64,000 nt of DNA from Ophiostoma sp. CBS 140.51. Its lineage: Eukaryota; Ascomycota; Sordariomycetes; Ophiostomatales; Ophiostomataceae. A program made the position numbers and the translations under genes. Location: NCBI GenBank assembly GCA_029298735.1, contig JANSLP010000113.1, forward strand, positions 27,382 through 91,381. Reading direction: 5' to 3'. How positions within the stretch are numbered: the first letter of the stretch is position 1; every line of letters begins with the position of its first letter. The notes beneath the pieces are model-generated. The model was given only the letters and a program-made list of their open reading frames with translations, was not told the DNA's origin and ran no database searches. This document shows positions 8,912 to 18,632 of the stretch, in pieces.

Positions 8912-9946
8912 ATGCACGTCATACTCGACTTTGACGGCACCATTACCGTCCACGACACCATCGACCACCTCGCCGCCTTTGCTGTCGAGTTTCAGGAGAA
9001 AAGAAAGGCGTCTTCTTCGAACAGTGACGTCGACTGGGACGCCCAGTGGAAAGAGATTGTCGACAACTATCTGGCCGACCACCGAGACCACAAGGCCGCC
9101 TATTCTCCCGCTGAAGACGCGCGCACCTCCCTCGACCATGAACTCGAGTTTATCCGGAGCCTGCACGGCGTCGACTGCCGGTCCATCAAGAGACTGCGCG
9201 ACACAGGGCTGTTTGCCAACATGACACCGGTACCGGAGCAGCGGTTGTTTGAGGCGGGGCAGAAGGCCGCTGATGAGGGTGCTGCCAAAAAAGGAGGCGA
9301 CGATAAAGATAGCGTCCGTGTACGACTGGGCTTTTCCGACTTTTTGCGGGAAACATCCACCACGCGAAAATGGCCCGTCTCGATTGTCTCAGTGAACTGG
9401 TCCGACGCCTGGATCCAGGGCGTGCTGAGCCGCGAAGACAACGGCGGACCAGGTAGCAACGAGGGCCCGGCCATCCGCGTGTTTGCCAACAAGGTGACGG
9501 CGTCGGGTGCCATCATTCCCAATTTTCGGCGCAAAGATGCCACCACAGCTGTCGATGAAGAACACGAGCACGACGACAATGTGCCGTTCACGTCGTCTTC
9601 GGACAAGGTCGAGGCTCTGGAGTGCGCCGTGGCCGAAGCAGAGGCGGCTTCCGCAAGTGGTATTGACGACGCCGTCGTGTACATGGGCGACTCTACGACG
9701 GACCTCGAGTGTCTTGTGCTGGCTGGCAGCAAGCGCGCTGGCGGCGGCGGCATTGCCATGGCCAATGGCGACGGGCCGGCGACGAGCAAGCTGATCCAGA
9801 CTCTGGTGCGGCTGGGCTACGAGGTACCACACGTTTCGGAGTCGAAACGCTTCCAGAGGCCGCGGAGTGAGGACGAGGGTGATGAACCAAGGCTGGCTTG
9901 GGCACGAGACTACGAGGAGATTCTGGCGTCCAAGGTTTTGGATTAG
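8912..9946 (+). CDS. HAD-superfamily phosphatase, Cto1 (YCR015C)-like
   Basis: A 344-residue haloacid-dehalogenase-type hydrolase. The chain opens with the motif I aspartates (ILDFDGT, Asp6 nucleophile and Asp8). A motif II-like segment is VSIVSVNWSDAW, and motif IV is YMGDSTTDLECL with Asp260 and Asp264 as metal ligands. The VNWS signature recalls yeast YCR015C/Cto1, a poorly characterised phosphatase linked to cold tolerance. The substrate is unknown. ATG 8912 is preferred because the HAD fold starts at once and a CAC-rich leader precedes it. An in-frame ATG at 8723 would add a hydrophobic N-terminus and cannot be excluded. An acidic, low-complexity insert (EEHEHDDN) lies in the cap-side half. 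Single exon. Confidence 0.8.
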   Translation: MHVILDFDGTITVHDTIDHLAAFAVEFQEKRKASSSNSDVDWDAQWKEIVDNYLADHRDHKAAYSPAEDARTSLDHELEFIRSLHGVDCRSIKRLRDTGLFANMTPVPEQRLFEAGQKAADEGAAKKGGDDKDSVRVRLGFSDFLRETSTTRKWPVSIVSVNWSDAWIQGVLSREDNGGPGSNEGPAIRVFANKVTASGAIIPNFRRKDATTAVDEEHEHDDNVPFTSSSDKVEALECAVAEAEAASASGIDDAVVYMGDSTTDLECLVLAGSKRAGGGGIAMANGDGPATSKLIQTLVRLGYEVPHVSESKRFQRPRSEDEGDEPRLAWARDYEEILASKVLD

Positions 9947-10363
9947 CATTGTGGTCGGTATGTTCATGTTGCGTTTTGACTTTATACAATATTTTGCATA
10001 ATTTATGACGAGCATTTGCCTTTATTCTCTTTCGGGAAGCTTCCTGTTTTCTTTCACATAGCAATCTTGTGCTGTGAACAATGCAGCAAACGAAAACAAA
10101 GAGTGTTTACTTTATGTCCCGTGAAAAATGCACAAAGGATACCGTACATCATGTTCATATGTTCAGATTGCATCGTCGACAAATGATATGATATAAAAAC
10201 CGAGGGTCTCGAAAAAGATTGATTTTGTTCCCATGTTTCTTCGTATTATTTATTCATTTCTTCTTTACCACTTCAACAGCAACTTACACGAGTCTCCGAC
10301 CCAACATCAAAGCTCCCAACTACAGTGCAGCTTCACAAGATTGACTTACTGCCCGCCTTCAAC
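9947..10363. other. Intergenic spacer
   Basis: Between two + strand genes. A/T-rich from about 9960 to 10250, with a short pyrimidine-rich leader before ATG 10364. No gene is seen. Confidence 0.4.
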
Positions 10364-10936
10364 ATGGCCTCCCATGATACCAAGACTGCTAAGCGCACCA
10401 CCACGACCACCTACTGGACCCGTCGCTACGTATTTGCCTGCAACCACACCACCGACCGCTACTATCCGGTCAAGGATGCCACCACCGACGGTCAGTTTAA
10501 GGTCAAGAGGGTTCCCCTTCTCCTTCCTGTCCGTCTTGGCCGTGACTGTAGTGCTTGTCTCCGTCGTGAGATTTTCGAGCGTGTCCATGCCAAGGCCAAT
10601 GATGTTCGTTTTACTTTCAACAGTTTGTGTGCCAAGCTAGACCGTCCAAGGACAACCGGTGATGGACTGGACGAGCCACTTCTGGTTGATGAAGATGCCG
10701 GTGCTGACGACGAAGTCTGGCCTGAGGCCCCGCCTTCTCTGGAGAGTCTTTCACGACTGTATATGACCAAGGTTGCTAGTTTCGAAACCGAATCTGACGC
10801 AGGCAGTGAGTTCACGGTCAAGGCAAAGACGGCTACATCTCCGGCTGTCCGCCACGAGAAGCTGAGTGACCAGATTCGCAGTATTCGCGAAGATCTGGAA
10901 CATCGTCGCCAGGCTTGGGAAAGTCGACCAAGGTGA
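10364..10936 (+). CDS. Conserved-looking hypothetical protein with Cys pair
   Basis: A 190-residue protein I cannot assign to a named family. The N-terminal third contains YVFACNHTTDRYYPV, followed by RVPLLLPVRLGRDCSACLRREIF, giving a C-x-H then C-x2-C spacing that could bind a metal ion. The C-terminal half is acidic, then ends with a probable helix rich in charged residues (EKLSDQIRSIREDLEHR). The pattern of an aromatic-Cys-x-His segment followed by a C-x2-C is one I have seen in short uncharacterised Sordariomycete proteins. The chain has no signal peptide or membrane segment. ATG 10364 follows a run of leader-like sequence (cttcaacATGG). Function unknown. Confidence 0.65.
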   Translation: MASHDTKTAKRTTTTTYWTRRYVFACNHTTDRYYPVKDATTDGQFKVKRVPLLLPVRLGRDCSACLRREIFERVHAKANDVRFTFNSLCAKLDRPRTTGDGLDEPLLVDEDAGADDEVWPEAPPSLESLSRLYMTKVASFETESDAGSEFTVKAKTATSPAVRHEKLSDQIRSIREDLEHRRQAWESRPR

Positions 10937-11990
10937 GGGCTGAATCTGTTGTTGAAGCTTCTGTGTAAGTTGTACTATACAAAGAGCTCTGGTAGGTTCC
11001 GGTTTAATTTCTTTTCAATTTCTATCTTACCAAGTCTTTGTAGTTTTCTGTTTTTATTTGTTATTTTCACTTCTGGCTTTTCCTTTGGAAAATAAAGAAA
11101 ATGAGCCAAATGATATCAATTTTTATTATCTTAATAATATTTATAAATTTCAGTACTTTGTGAGAGACCATAAAAAATGCAAAAAATGCAAAAAATGCAG
11201 ACCGACATCAACAAGGGTGTTGTTGAACAAGGCGGTTTGTTAAACAAACACATCACAGAAAGCCTTGTCTTACAAGGCACTGTCAGTGCTGTCGAAGGGC
11301 TTTATGTCAAGGAACAGCTGCCGTTTAAACGCCGATTGGGTCGTCTCTTGGCGGCACAATCTATTGGCCAACAGCGACCAGCCTCGCTGGTGTGGGTCTA
11401 TCTCGCAGGAACATTAGTGCTGTTGGTCGGCGGAAAAGGGGGACTAGGCGTAACAGCGCTCCTGCCTTCTGTTGTCTGTTGGCTGCTTGGGTGGATTGCG
11501 CTTTCCCATTACACTGTTCCTTCTGTTTTCCCATCCTTTTTCAGCTGGCAACCACGCATCTCCACCACAAACGAAAGGTCCATTGCTCTTTCCCATTTTC
11601 ACAACCCACTTTTGCGGACAGAACCTCCTTCCATTCTTAAGTCGACACGAATTGCAAAGATGGAAGGCGCGACCGCATTGCATTGAGTAGAAACGTCCGC
11701 CGCAGCCACTCGTCCCTTATCGCCCGCCCCCATTGTCTGCCTCGATCGAATCTCCGACCTCTCCAACGACCATCAACATTCTCATCACGACCCATCACCA
11801 TCCGTACACGACACATAGCAACGACATTGTTACACACGACGAACACGACAACCGTATTGAGACGACGACACGCCTAGGCCAGTGCCTGCCGACAACAGAT
11901 GACTAGCGCAACGTCGACGGCATCTTCTTCTTCCCGCCCTCGTCCTCCCCTCCTCTCTTCTTCTCGTCTTGTCGTCTCGTCGCCGCCACC
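10937..11990. other. Intergenic, upstream region of RAD17
   Basis: About 1.05 kb. The left part (10980-11170) is A/T-rich. At 11173-11199 there is a short tandem run of AAAAAATGC units. From about 11690 to 11990 the sequence is C-rich and C/T-rich with many CGA and CAC triplets, as expected for a leader, and it ends with the good start context gccgccaccATGC. A 169-codon open frame at 11177-11686 is not convincing. Confidence 0.45.
11173..11199 (+). repeat. Short tandem repeat, unit AAAAAATGC
   Basis: About three copies of a 9-nt unit in the intergenic stretch before RAD17. It may be a slippage product; no function is evident. Confidence 0.6.
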
Positions 11991-14900
11991 ATGCCGCCCC
12001 GCAGGAAGCGGAACGTCCTAGACGACTCCGATAGCGAGGACGAAAAGGTTCGCGAGCAGAGGAAGACGAGTCTCCGCAACTTTTTCTCGCCCAACAAGAC
12101 CATCTCTTCGACAACCGGTGCCAACTCAGCAAACTCAACAAACGCCTCCCCGTCCAAATCCACAACAATACCTACAACTCCCACAACACCCACACCTACG
12201 CGACGAACACGAGCCGTTGCCGCCAATGCCAAGACACCGACCAAGTCGCCATTAAAGAACGCCAAGTCAGCGGCAGCATCCGTCACCTCGTCGCCCATTG
12301 CTGTCAGCTCGCCGTTTGGCCGTATCCTGTCGAGCCGTGTCAAGGGCAGCAACACCAAGAATGGAACCTCCAGCAGCACAAATGGAAATGGAAACGGCGG
12401 CACGTCTGCCAGCGGTAGCCCTTGTCCGAGCCCGGAGAAGCGACGAGGGAGCAAGGGCCTCAAGGGCCAGGCCGATGAACGCGGCAAGTCGGCCGACCTT
12501 GTGGCTCTCTTCACCAAGCAAGCCGAAAAGGCCCAGAACTCACCACCAAAAAAGACCGTACGACTCGCCCTCGATGTCGACAACATGGGCAGCGACCCGA
12601 TCGTGTCCGACGACGACGACGTGGAGGAAGACGACGACAACATTGCCGAGAGCAGTGCTGTCGTTTCGAGCTATGTCGGCAGCCGCGCCCAGAAGCGGTG
12701 GAAGAGCGGCAACACGACACTATCCAGTCAACAACTACCCTCCTCCTCATTACCATCCTCGGCCATGGCACCACCATCCTCCACAATCTCCTCCAGCCAA
12801 CGCTTTAAGCGGCCAATACGACCGACTGGCGCCAACGGCACGAACTCTACGACAAACGACGACGATCTACGGCCCTGGTCCGAACGATTTGCACCCACGA
12901 ACCTCGACGAGCTCGCGGTACACAAAAAGAAGGTGGCCGATGTGCGGAAGTGGTTGGAGGATGTCATGCATGGCCGTCTACGGCAACGGCTGCTTGTGCT
13001 AAAGGGCGCCGCCGGTACGGGCAAAACAACAACAGTCAAACTTCTGGCCAAGGATATGAACCTCGACATTCTGGAATGGCGGAACCCGCAAGGTGCCTAT
13101 GCGGCTGGCGCTACATCCATGGGATTTACATCGGCAGCAGTCCAGTTCGACGAGTTTTTGAATCGCGGCTCCAAGTTCTCCCAGCTCGCCCTTGACGACA
13201 ACAGTTCCGACAGCGACGACAACACAATACGGCGGAATAGCAATGGAAACGGAAACGTCAAGACAGACGACAAATCGACGCCTAGGCGGCGCAAGATTAT
13301 CGTCATTGAGGAGTTCCCCAACACATTTATGCGCTCGTCGACCGGCCTGACCGGCTTCCGGAACAGCATACTACAATACCTGGCGGCCAACACCCCATCC
13401 TTGGCCGCCTACGCACAACGGCGAGCATCGTTCGACCCAGACACGATATCGCCCGTCATTATGATTGTGTCCGAGACACTACTTACAACAACCTCGGCCT
13501 CGGCCGACAGTTTTACGGCCCACCGTCTGCTTGGCCCCGAAATTCTACGACACCCCGGCACGGGTCTGATCGAATTCAACTCCATAGCGCCATCTTTACT
13601 CGCCAAGGCATTGGAGCTGATTGTACAAAAGGAGGCACGCAAGTCTGGTCGGCGGCGGACGCCGGGCCCGTTGGTCCTCAAGAGGTTGGGCGAGGTTGGT
13701 GACGTACGGAGTGCCGTCGGTTCGCTCGAGTTCTTTTGCGTCAAGGGCGACGACCAGGGCGACTGGGGCGCCAAGGTGGCTTTTACCAAGAGCCGCAAGG
13801 GTCCCAAGGATGCAGCTCTCACCAAGGGCGAACGCGAGACGCTCGAGATGGTCTCCCAGCGCGAGGCAAGTCTCGGTGTGTTTCATGCCGTCGGCAAAGT
13901 CGTTTACAACAAGCGCGACGACCTGCCGCCGCCGCCAGGCACAGAAGAAGCCCTGGCCGAGATGCTCCCGGACTACTTTGCACACCATGCCCGGCCGAAG
14001 CGCACGCTCGTGGCTGCCGACACGCTGATTGACGAGATTGGTACCGATACCCACACGTTTATCTCGGCTCTACACGAGAACTACGCCTTGTCGTGCGAGC
14101 AGACAGGGCCCCGCGACCCCATGTCATCCGTCGACTATCTCAATGGCTGCATTGAGTACCTGTCGGAAAGTGATTTGCTGTGCCCCACGTGGGACATTTT
14201 CTTTGGCGGGCGCGGGTCGAACCGGTCCAATTTCGGGCGGGACTCGGGCAGCCATGTGCTGCGGCAGGACGAGATGGCTTTTCAGGTGGCTGTCAGAGGG
14301 CTGTTGTTTTCGCTGCCATCACCCGTCAAGCGGTCGTCGGGTGCGCACTACCAGCGCGGTGACAGCACGAATGGCAGCGGTGGTGTCGGGTCTGGTGCAG
14401 GCGGCGGCGGCAACCAGTTCAAGATGTTTTACCCCATGAGCCTCAAGCTGTGGCGGAGCCGTGAAGAGATGGAAGCATTGGTGGATGTCTGGTCGTCGAA
14501 GCTATTAAGGGGCGAGGTGTTCCAACAGGGTGGTAGCGCGGCATCGACACAAGCGAGCACTGGAGGCAACCGGGCGTTGTCGTTCCGTCGACCAGCACCG
14601 AGATTCAGCAGCAACAGTAGTAGCCAGGCACCGAGTTTCAGCCAGAGCTTTGGCCAGAGCCAGCGTGTTACTGCGGCCAGTGACGACACCGATCGCAAGG
14701 TCGTCATCAAGAAAGAGGACTCGGACAACAGTGCCAGTGGTCTAGGCAGCATCTCGGAGAAGAACGAGAAGCCGTCGACGTCCACACCGCCGCCTCTTCT
14801 GTCGCTCGGAAGCTCTGCCCGCAAGGAGTTGTTGCTGGAACGCCTTCCCTACATGGCCCTCATTGCTCGCAGCAAACGCTGTTCGTTTGGGTCCATGGGC

Positions 14901-15266
14901 ATGCGCGACCTCGAAAAGGTGATCTCGTTCCACGGCATTGGTGCTGCAGCGGCGGCCACGGGCAACGACGATGCCGATGAAGACGCGGCCGATGCTGCCT
15001 GTGGTGTCGGACCGGGCAATGGTGGAAGTTTCTATACGGGCGACGACGCGTGGGCCACAGACCGGCCGACGGACGATTCGCAGTCGAGCCCGCGCAAGCC
15101 GCGGCGACCGCTGCAAGCGAATGGACGACAGGCTCCGCTACCTCCTGCTGCCAATGGCCGCAATGGCAAGGCACAAGCCAACGACACCGAAGACCTCGAT
15201 GCGCTGCCCGGGCTGCCCATGTACAATCTTGTCCTCAGCGACGACGATATTGAAGATGTCGACTAG
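11991..15266 (+). CDS. RAD17: Checkpoint clamp loader subunit Rad17 (Rad24-type)
   Basis: A 1091-residue AAA+ ATPase of the Rad17/Rad24 family, the large subunit that with Rfc2-5 loads the 9-1-1 checkpoint clamp at damaged DNA. Residues about 300-330 hold the family lead-in WSERFAPTNLDELAVHKKK. Walker A is GAAGTGKTT at 339-347 (Lys345, Thr346). A Walker B-like KIIVIEE lies at 435-441, with EFPN next. The region from about 400 to 432, between the two Walker motifs, holds an acidic and Asn-rich insert. The C-terminal third is low-complexity (Gly, Ser, Gln) and ends acidic. Residues 25-32 (KTSLRNFF) resemble a PCNA-interaction box. The protein is longer than human RAD17 (about 680) or yeast Rad24 (about 660), mostly by disordered parts. 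Single exon; ATG 11991 has a strong context. Confidence 0.9.
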   Translation: MPPRRKRNVLDDSDSEDEKVREQRKTSLRNFFSPNKTISSTTGANSANSTNASPSKSTTIPTTPTTPTPTRRTRAVAANAKTPTKSPLKNAKSAAASVTSSPIAVSSPFGRILSSRVKGSNTKNGTSSSTNGNGNGGTSASGSPCPSPEKRRGSKGLKGQADERGKSADLVALFTKQAEKAQNSPPKKTVRLALDVDNMGSDPIVSDDDDVEEDDDNIAESSAVVSSYVGSRAQKRWKSGNTTLSSQQLPSSSLPSSAMAPPSSTISSSQRFKRPIRPTGANGTNSTTNDDDLRPWSERFAPTNLDELAVHKKKVADVRKWLEDVMHGRLRQRLLVLKGAAGTGKTTTVKLLAKDMNLDILEWRNPQGAYAAGATSMGFTSAAVQFDEFLNRGSKFSQLALDDNSSDSDDNTIRRNSNGNGNVKTDDKSTPRRRKIIVIEEFPNTFMRSSTGLTGFRNSILQYLAANTPSLAAYAQRRASFDPDTISPVIMIVSETLLTTTSASADSFTAHRLLGPEILRHPGTGLIEFNSIAPSLLAKALELIVQKEARKSGRRRTPGPLVLKRLGEVGDVRSAVGSLEFFCVKGDDQGDWGAKVAFTKSRKGPKDAALTKGERETLEMVSQREASLGVFHAVGKVVYNKRDDLPPPPGTEEALAEMLPDYFAHHARPKRTLVAADTLIDEIGTDTHTFISALHENYALSCEQTGPRDPMSSVDYLNGCIEYLSESDLLCPTWDIFFGGRGSNRSNFGRDSGSHVLRQDEMAFQVAVRGLLFSLPSPVKRSSGAHYQRGDSTNGSGGVGSGAGGGGNQFKMFYPMSLKLWRSREEMEALVDVWSSKLLRGEVFQQGGSAASTQASTGGNRALSFRRPAPRFSSNSSSQAPSFSQSFGQSQRVTAASDDTDRKVVIKKEDSDNSASGLGSISEKNEKPSTSTPPPLLSLGSSARKELLLERLPYMALIARSKRCSFGSMGMRDLEKVISFHGIGAAAAATGNDDADEDAADAACGVGPGNGGSFYTGDDAWATDRPTDDSQSSPRKPRRPLQANGRQAPLPPAANGRNGKAQANDTEDLDALPGLPMYNLVLSDDDIEDVD

Positions 15267-16621
15267 GCGGGTGTGCTGTAGGGAGGGAGGTGTTGTTTTT
15301 ATGTGTTTTCTGCCCCAATTGGGGCTGTACAATATACCGGGGAGGCGATGTGAGATCCAAAAATGGGAAACTGCTTTATGTATCGGAGGCACGACGTTTT
15401 TTTTCTTCTCCTTTCTGTTCGCATATGCTCCTTCATATTCTGCGTGTTCTTACATCGGGGCGTTTTGTTTTTCAACGGAAAGGGGGAAAGGCGAGCATAA
15501 TCAACACAAAGGACAAGACAAGGAAGTCGACGTCCATGGGGAAATCTCATGAAATTAGAACAAGAATACAAGGATACAAAACTGTACTCTACATTCACTA
15601 TCTTATCGTGAACCGTGACATACAAAGGACAAATGAATAATCAGCCGCGTCTCGAAGGGACCAAAGGGAAAAGACGCGTTCAGTCGGAAAGCTGTAAAAG
15701 AAAGCTGACTCGCGATCATAATGATTTTCCTTGTCTCCTTTCCTTGTCTCCTGTGCATGAGTCGCTGTGAAAGAAGGCTGGCTGGAACAATGTCGAGGCT
15801 TTTGGAGCGGTCACTGCCGGCGGTGCCCACCGGATATCATGTCCCGCTTTCGACAATTGTTAGTGGAAGCAACACGGTCCAGAGCCTCTGTAGCCGCGCC
15901 TTTTGGCGGTGTCACTTGGTAACTGAACAGCCAGCCGTGCCAGCCTCCAAAAGAATGAAAGTGGGTCTAAATGTTCAAGGTCACTGGGGAAAGAGACAAT
16001 TGGCGCCCCGCTTTTCTTTTCCCCGTACCTTCCACGCGCAGCCTCCACTTCTTTTTGGGGGAAGGAGGAGAAAGAAAGCTGACTCCATGGCACAGGGGCT
16101 GCCGATACCTCGGCTGGTGGCGGCGGGCCAAACAGCAGTCCACACTACCGTGTTGCGGCGAACGACCACGGCCGCGCCTTCCTTGAGAAGACGACCCTCG
16201 TTACCCCAGAAGACATCCCCAGAGAGAGCTAGGATCCTACTATTTTCTTCAACTTTTGCCTACGAAGTACTCCAATTTATGTCCTCGGCAATACGTTGTG
16301 CTTCTCACACTGCAGCGTCTTTTGCTTTTGCCCCAACTAAGACAGATCTGGGGGTGCCTGTCGCTCCCGCGGTGCCTTTTCTTACCAGTTGTATCAGGGA
16401 CGTTGAGCATTGCAGCTCCTCTTCTTTTTGTTCCTGGATCTTTTTCTTCTTTTTTTTCTTCTCTTTCCCCCTTCTCTCTTTCTCTTCCTCTTCCTCTATT
16501 CCCTGTATTCTTCTTTTTACCATCGCATCTTGTCGCTGCCATTTTTCGATACGACCTCACGTCTTCTCGTCTTCTCGTCTTCCACCTCTCCTCCTTCTCC
16601 TCCTCACCTCAAATCATCACA
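15267..16621. other. Intergenic, RAD17 3' flank and APH-gene leader
   Basis: About 1.35 kb between two + strand genes. From about 16415 to 16612 the + strand is an unusually long C/T tract (mainly TCTTC and TCCTC), a typical polypyrimidine leader. A 309-codon open frame at 15721-16650 runs through this tract and overlaps the start of the downstream gene in another frame; its translation is Ser/Phe/Leu-rich low-complexity and is not credible. Confidence 0.5.
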
Positions 16622-17832
16622 ATGGCGGGCCCCGTGCGGCATCCCATTGACCTCAAGAAGCTCGAGGACTACCTCCGGACAAACGTCCCGGAGGTCGAGC
16701 TTCCTCTTGAGATTAAGCAGGCAAGTTGAATCTCCTACATTCCACCTCGTTGCTATGCACCCTCTAACAGACTCAGTTCGGCTTCGGCCAGTCCAACCCG
16801 ACCTACCAGCTGACCGCCCCCTCCGGCACCCGCTATGTCATGCGCAAGAAGCCCCCAGGTCAGCTTGTCTCCAAGACCGCCCACAAGGTCGAGCGCGAGT
16901 ACCGTATCCTCGCTGCTCTGGGCGGCACTCCGGAGCGCGCCAAGCAAACGGGCGTCCCTGTGCCCCGTGCCTACTGTCTGTGCGAGGACTCGAGCGTCAT
17001 TGGCACGCCCTTTTACGTCATGAGCTTCTTGGATGGGCGCATCATTGAGGACCCGGCCATCCCCGACGACCAGATCCAGCACGACCCCTCGCGCCGCCGG
17101 GCCATGTGGGCCGCCGCCGTGAAATCGCTGGCCCGCCTGCACCGTGTCGACCCGGCTGCTGTCGGACTGGCCACGTACGGCAAGCCCTCGGGTTTTTATA
17201 ATCGGCAAATCGAGACGTGGAAGCAGATTTGCGCTGCCCAGGCCGCCACCAAGGACAAGGAGACGGGTGTCCCTGTGGGCGCGCTGCCGCACTTTGACGA
17301 CACCATTGCCTTTTTCAGCGACCCGCGCTACCAGCCCAAGGACCGCTCGACGCTGATCCACGGCGACTACAAGATTGACAACCTGGTGTTCCACAAGACG
17401 TTCCCCGAGGTCATTGGCATTCTGGACTGGGAAATGTCCACCCGCGGCCACCCCCTGAGCGACCTCTTGAATCTCCTGACGCCGTTCCAGACCGCCCACC
17501 TCGCCGGCAAGATCCACAACGGCCACCCCCTGTTTGTCCCCGGCACTCTGCACGGCCTCCCCACGCCCGAGGAAATCACGGCCATGTACGCCGCCGAGTC
17601 CGGCTGGACCCCGACCCCTTCGGAGCTGCGCTGGGCCGCCGCTTTCAACATTTTCCGCCAGGCGGCTATTTGCCAGGGCATTGCCGCTCGTGTGGCCGGC
17701 CGGCAGGCGAGCTCAGAGATTGCGCTGTCGTATGCCAATGCGCGGCAGCCGCTGGCGGAGCTTGCCTGGACGATGATCCAGGAGGCGCGGGAGCTGCACG
17801 GTCTGGACGATGACGAGAAGGCCAAGTTATAA
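16622..17832 (+). CDS. Aminoglycoside-phosphotransferase-fold protein, ACAD10/11 N-domain-like
   Basis: Two exons, 16622-16720 and 16777-17832, give 384 residues. The protein is a kinase-fold APH family member like the N-terminal domain of ACAD10/ACAD11. Key motifs: YRILAALGG, catalytic loop HGDYKIDN at 228-235 (Asp230, Asn235), and a DFG-like ILDWEMSTRGHPLSDL with Asp250. In animals this domain phosphorylates 4-hydroxy fatty acyl-CoAs for their breakdown; a similar role here is an inference. No acyl-CoA dehydrogenase domain follows, so it is a stand-alone kinase, as in many fungi. The intron starts with GC instead of GT (CAG|GCAAGT). The exon 2 start at 16777 gives the natural join LEIKQ-FGFGQSNPTYQL. 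A long C/T tract precedes the ATG. Confidence 0.85.
16721..16776 (+). other. GC-AG intron of the APH-fold gene
   Basis: A 56-nt intron with donor CAG|GCAAGT, the classic strong context for GC-AG introns. A CTAAC branch-like element lies at 16764-16768. Two in-frame acceptors exist, AG at 16769-16770 and AG at 16775-16776; the first is only 2-3 nt after the branch A, so the second is preferred. Confidence 0.75.
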
Positions 17833-18632
17833 GTGCCTTTCGTGGAGAGAGAAAGCGCTAGGGTACCTGTTTATACATCTCATTTATCTGTCATCTGTCA
17901 TCTACAACCGTTTATTAGTTTCCAAACCAACATGTACATATAGCCCCAAAAACAATGGAACAACAATACATTTGTCATTTACACGCTATTCCTACTTTGC
18001 ACACAGTGCCCTGACAAAGATGACATTTTTTATTATTTCAATCTCGACATCAACATGTGAAATCGCCGCGTGTAGTGACGCCCTTCAGACTCATACCACG
18101 AAATAAGTACGGCTGTGTGTAATCGTTGCTCCTGCTACGACCAAATGCCTCAAGTCATGACACGTAAACATTGATTCATCGAGACGAGATAAAAGTACGC
18201 TTATAACAATATCATTTGATGATACCTAAATCCTAATACTAATCCCAGTGAATAAAGAAAGACCAAAGCACGTGTTTTTGTGCACCCCTAACGCCGTAAA
18301 CTGATGCGATGTCGTTAAACAATAAAGTAGTCAAGGAGATGATGAAAGTGAGGAAACGCTGAAAGTAAATGGATGATGAATGCAAAGAGAGGGAAAATAT
18401 TATGAAAATGTGAAGGAAGGAAAAGGTTTCAAAATGGTAAACTCCGAGAACAGAAAAACCAACGTGACCAAATATAAACAAAAATCAAATTAAGACAGAT
18501 AATGAAACCAAATGCGGAAAGGGGGTAACAAAAAATCAACGCTGAAAATGTCTAGATGCATATGAAAAACGAATGAAAAATGAATAGGAAAAAGAGTGTC
18601 GTATAAGAGCCATGCAATGATAGGTACCAGTA
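17833..18632. other. Convergent 3' flanks, APH gene (+) / RING gene (-)
   Basis: A/T-rich 0.8-kb spacer. Many short A and T tracts fit polyadenylation regions from both sides. No gene or RNA is recognised. Confidence 0.45.

Noticed and set aside
11177..11686. A 169-codon open frame before RAD17
   Set aside because: It starts in an AAAAAATGC repeat, crosses leader-like DNA and has no recognisable domain or good start context.
15721..16650. A 309-codon open frame upstream of the APH-fold gene
   Set aside because: It runs through a long C/T tract giving Ser/Phe/Leu-rich low complexity, and overlaps the true start in another frame.
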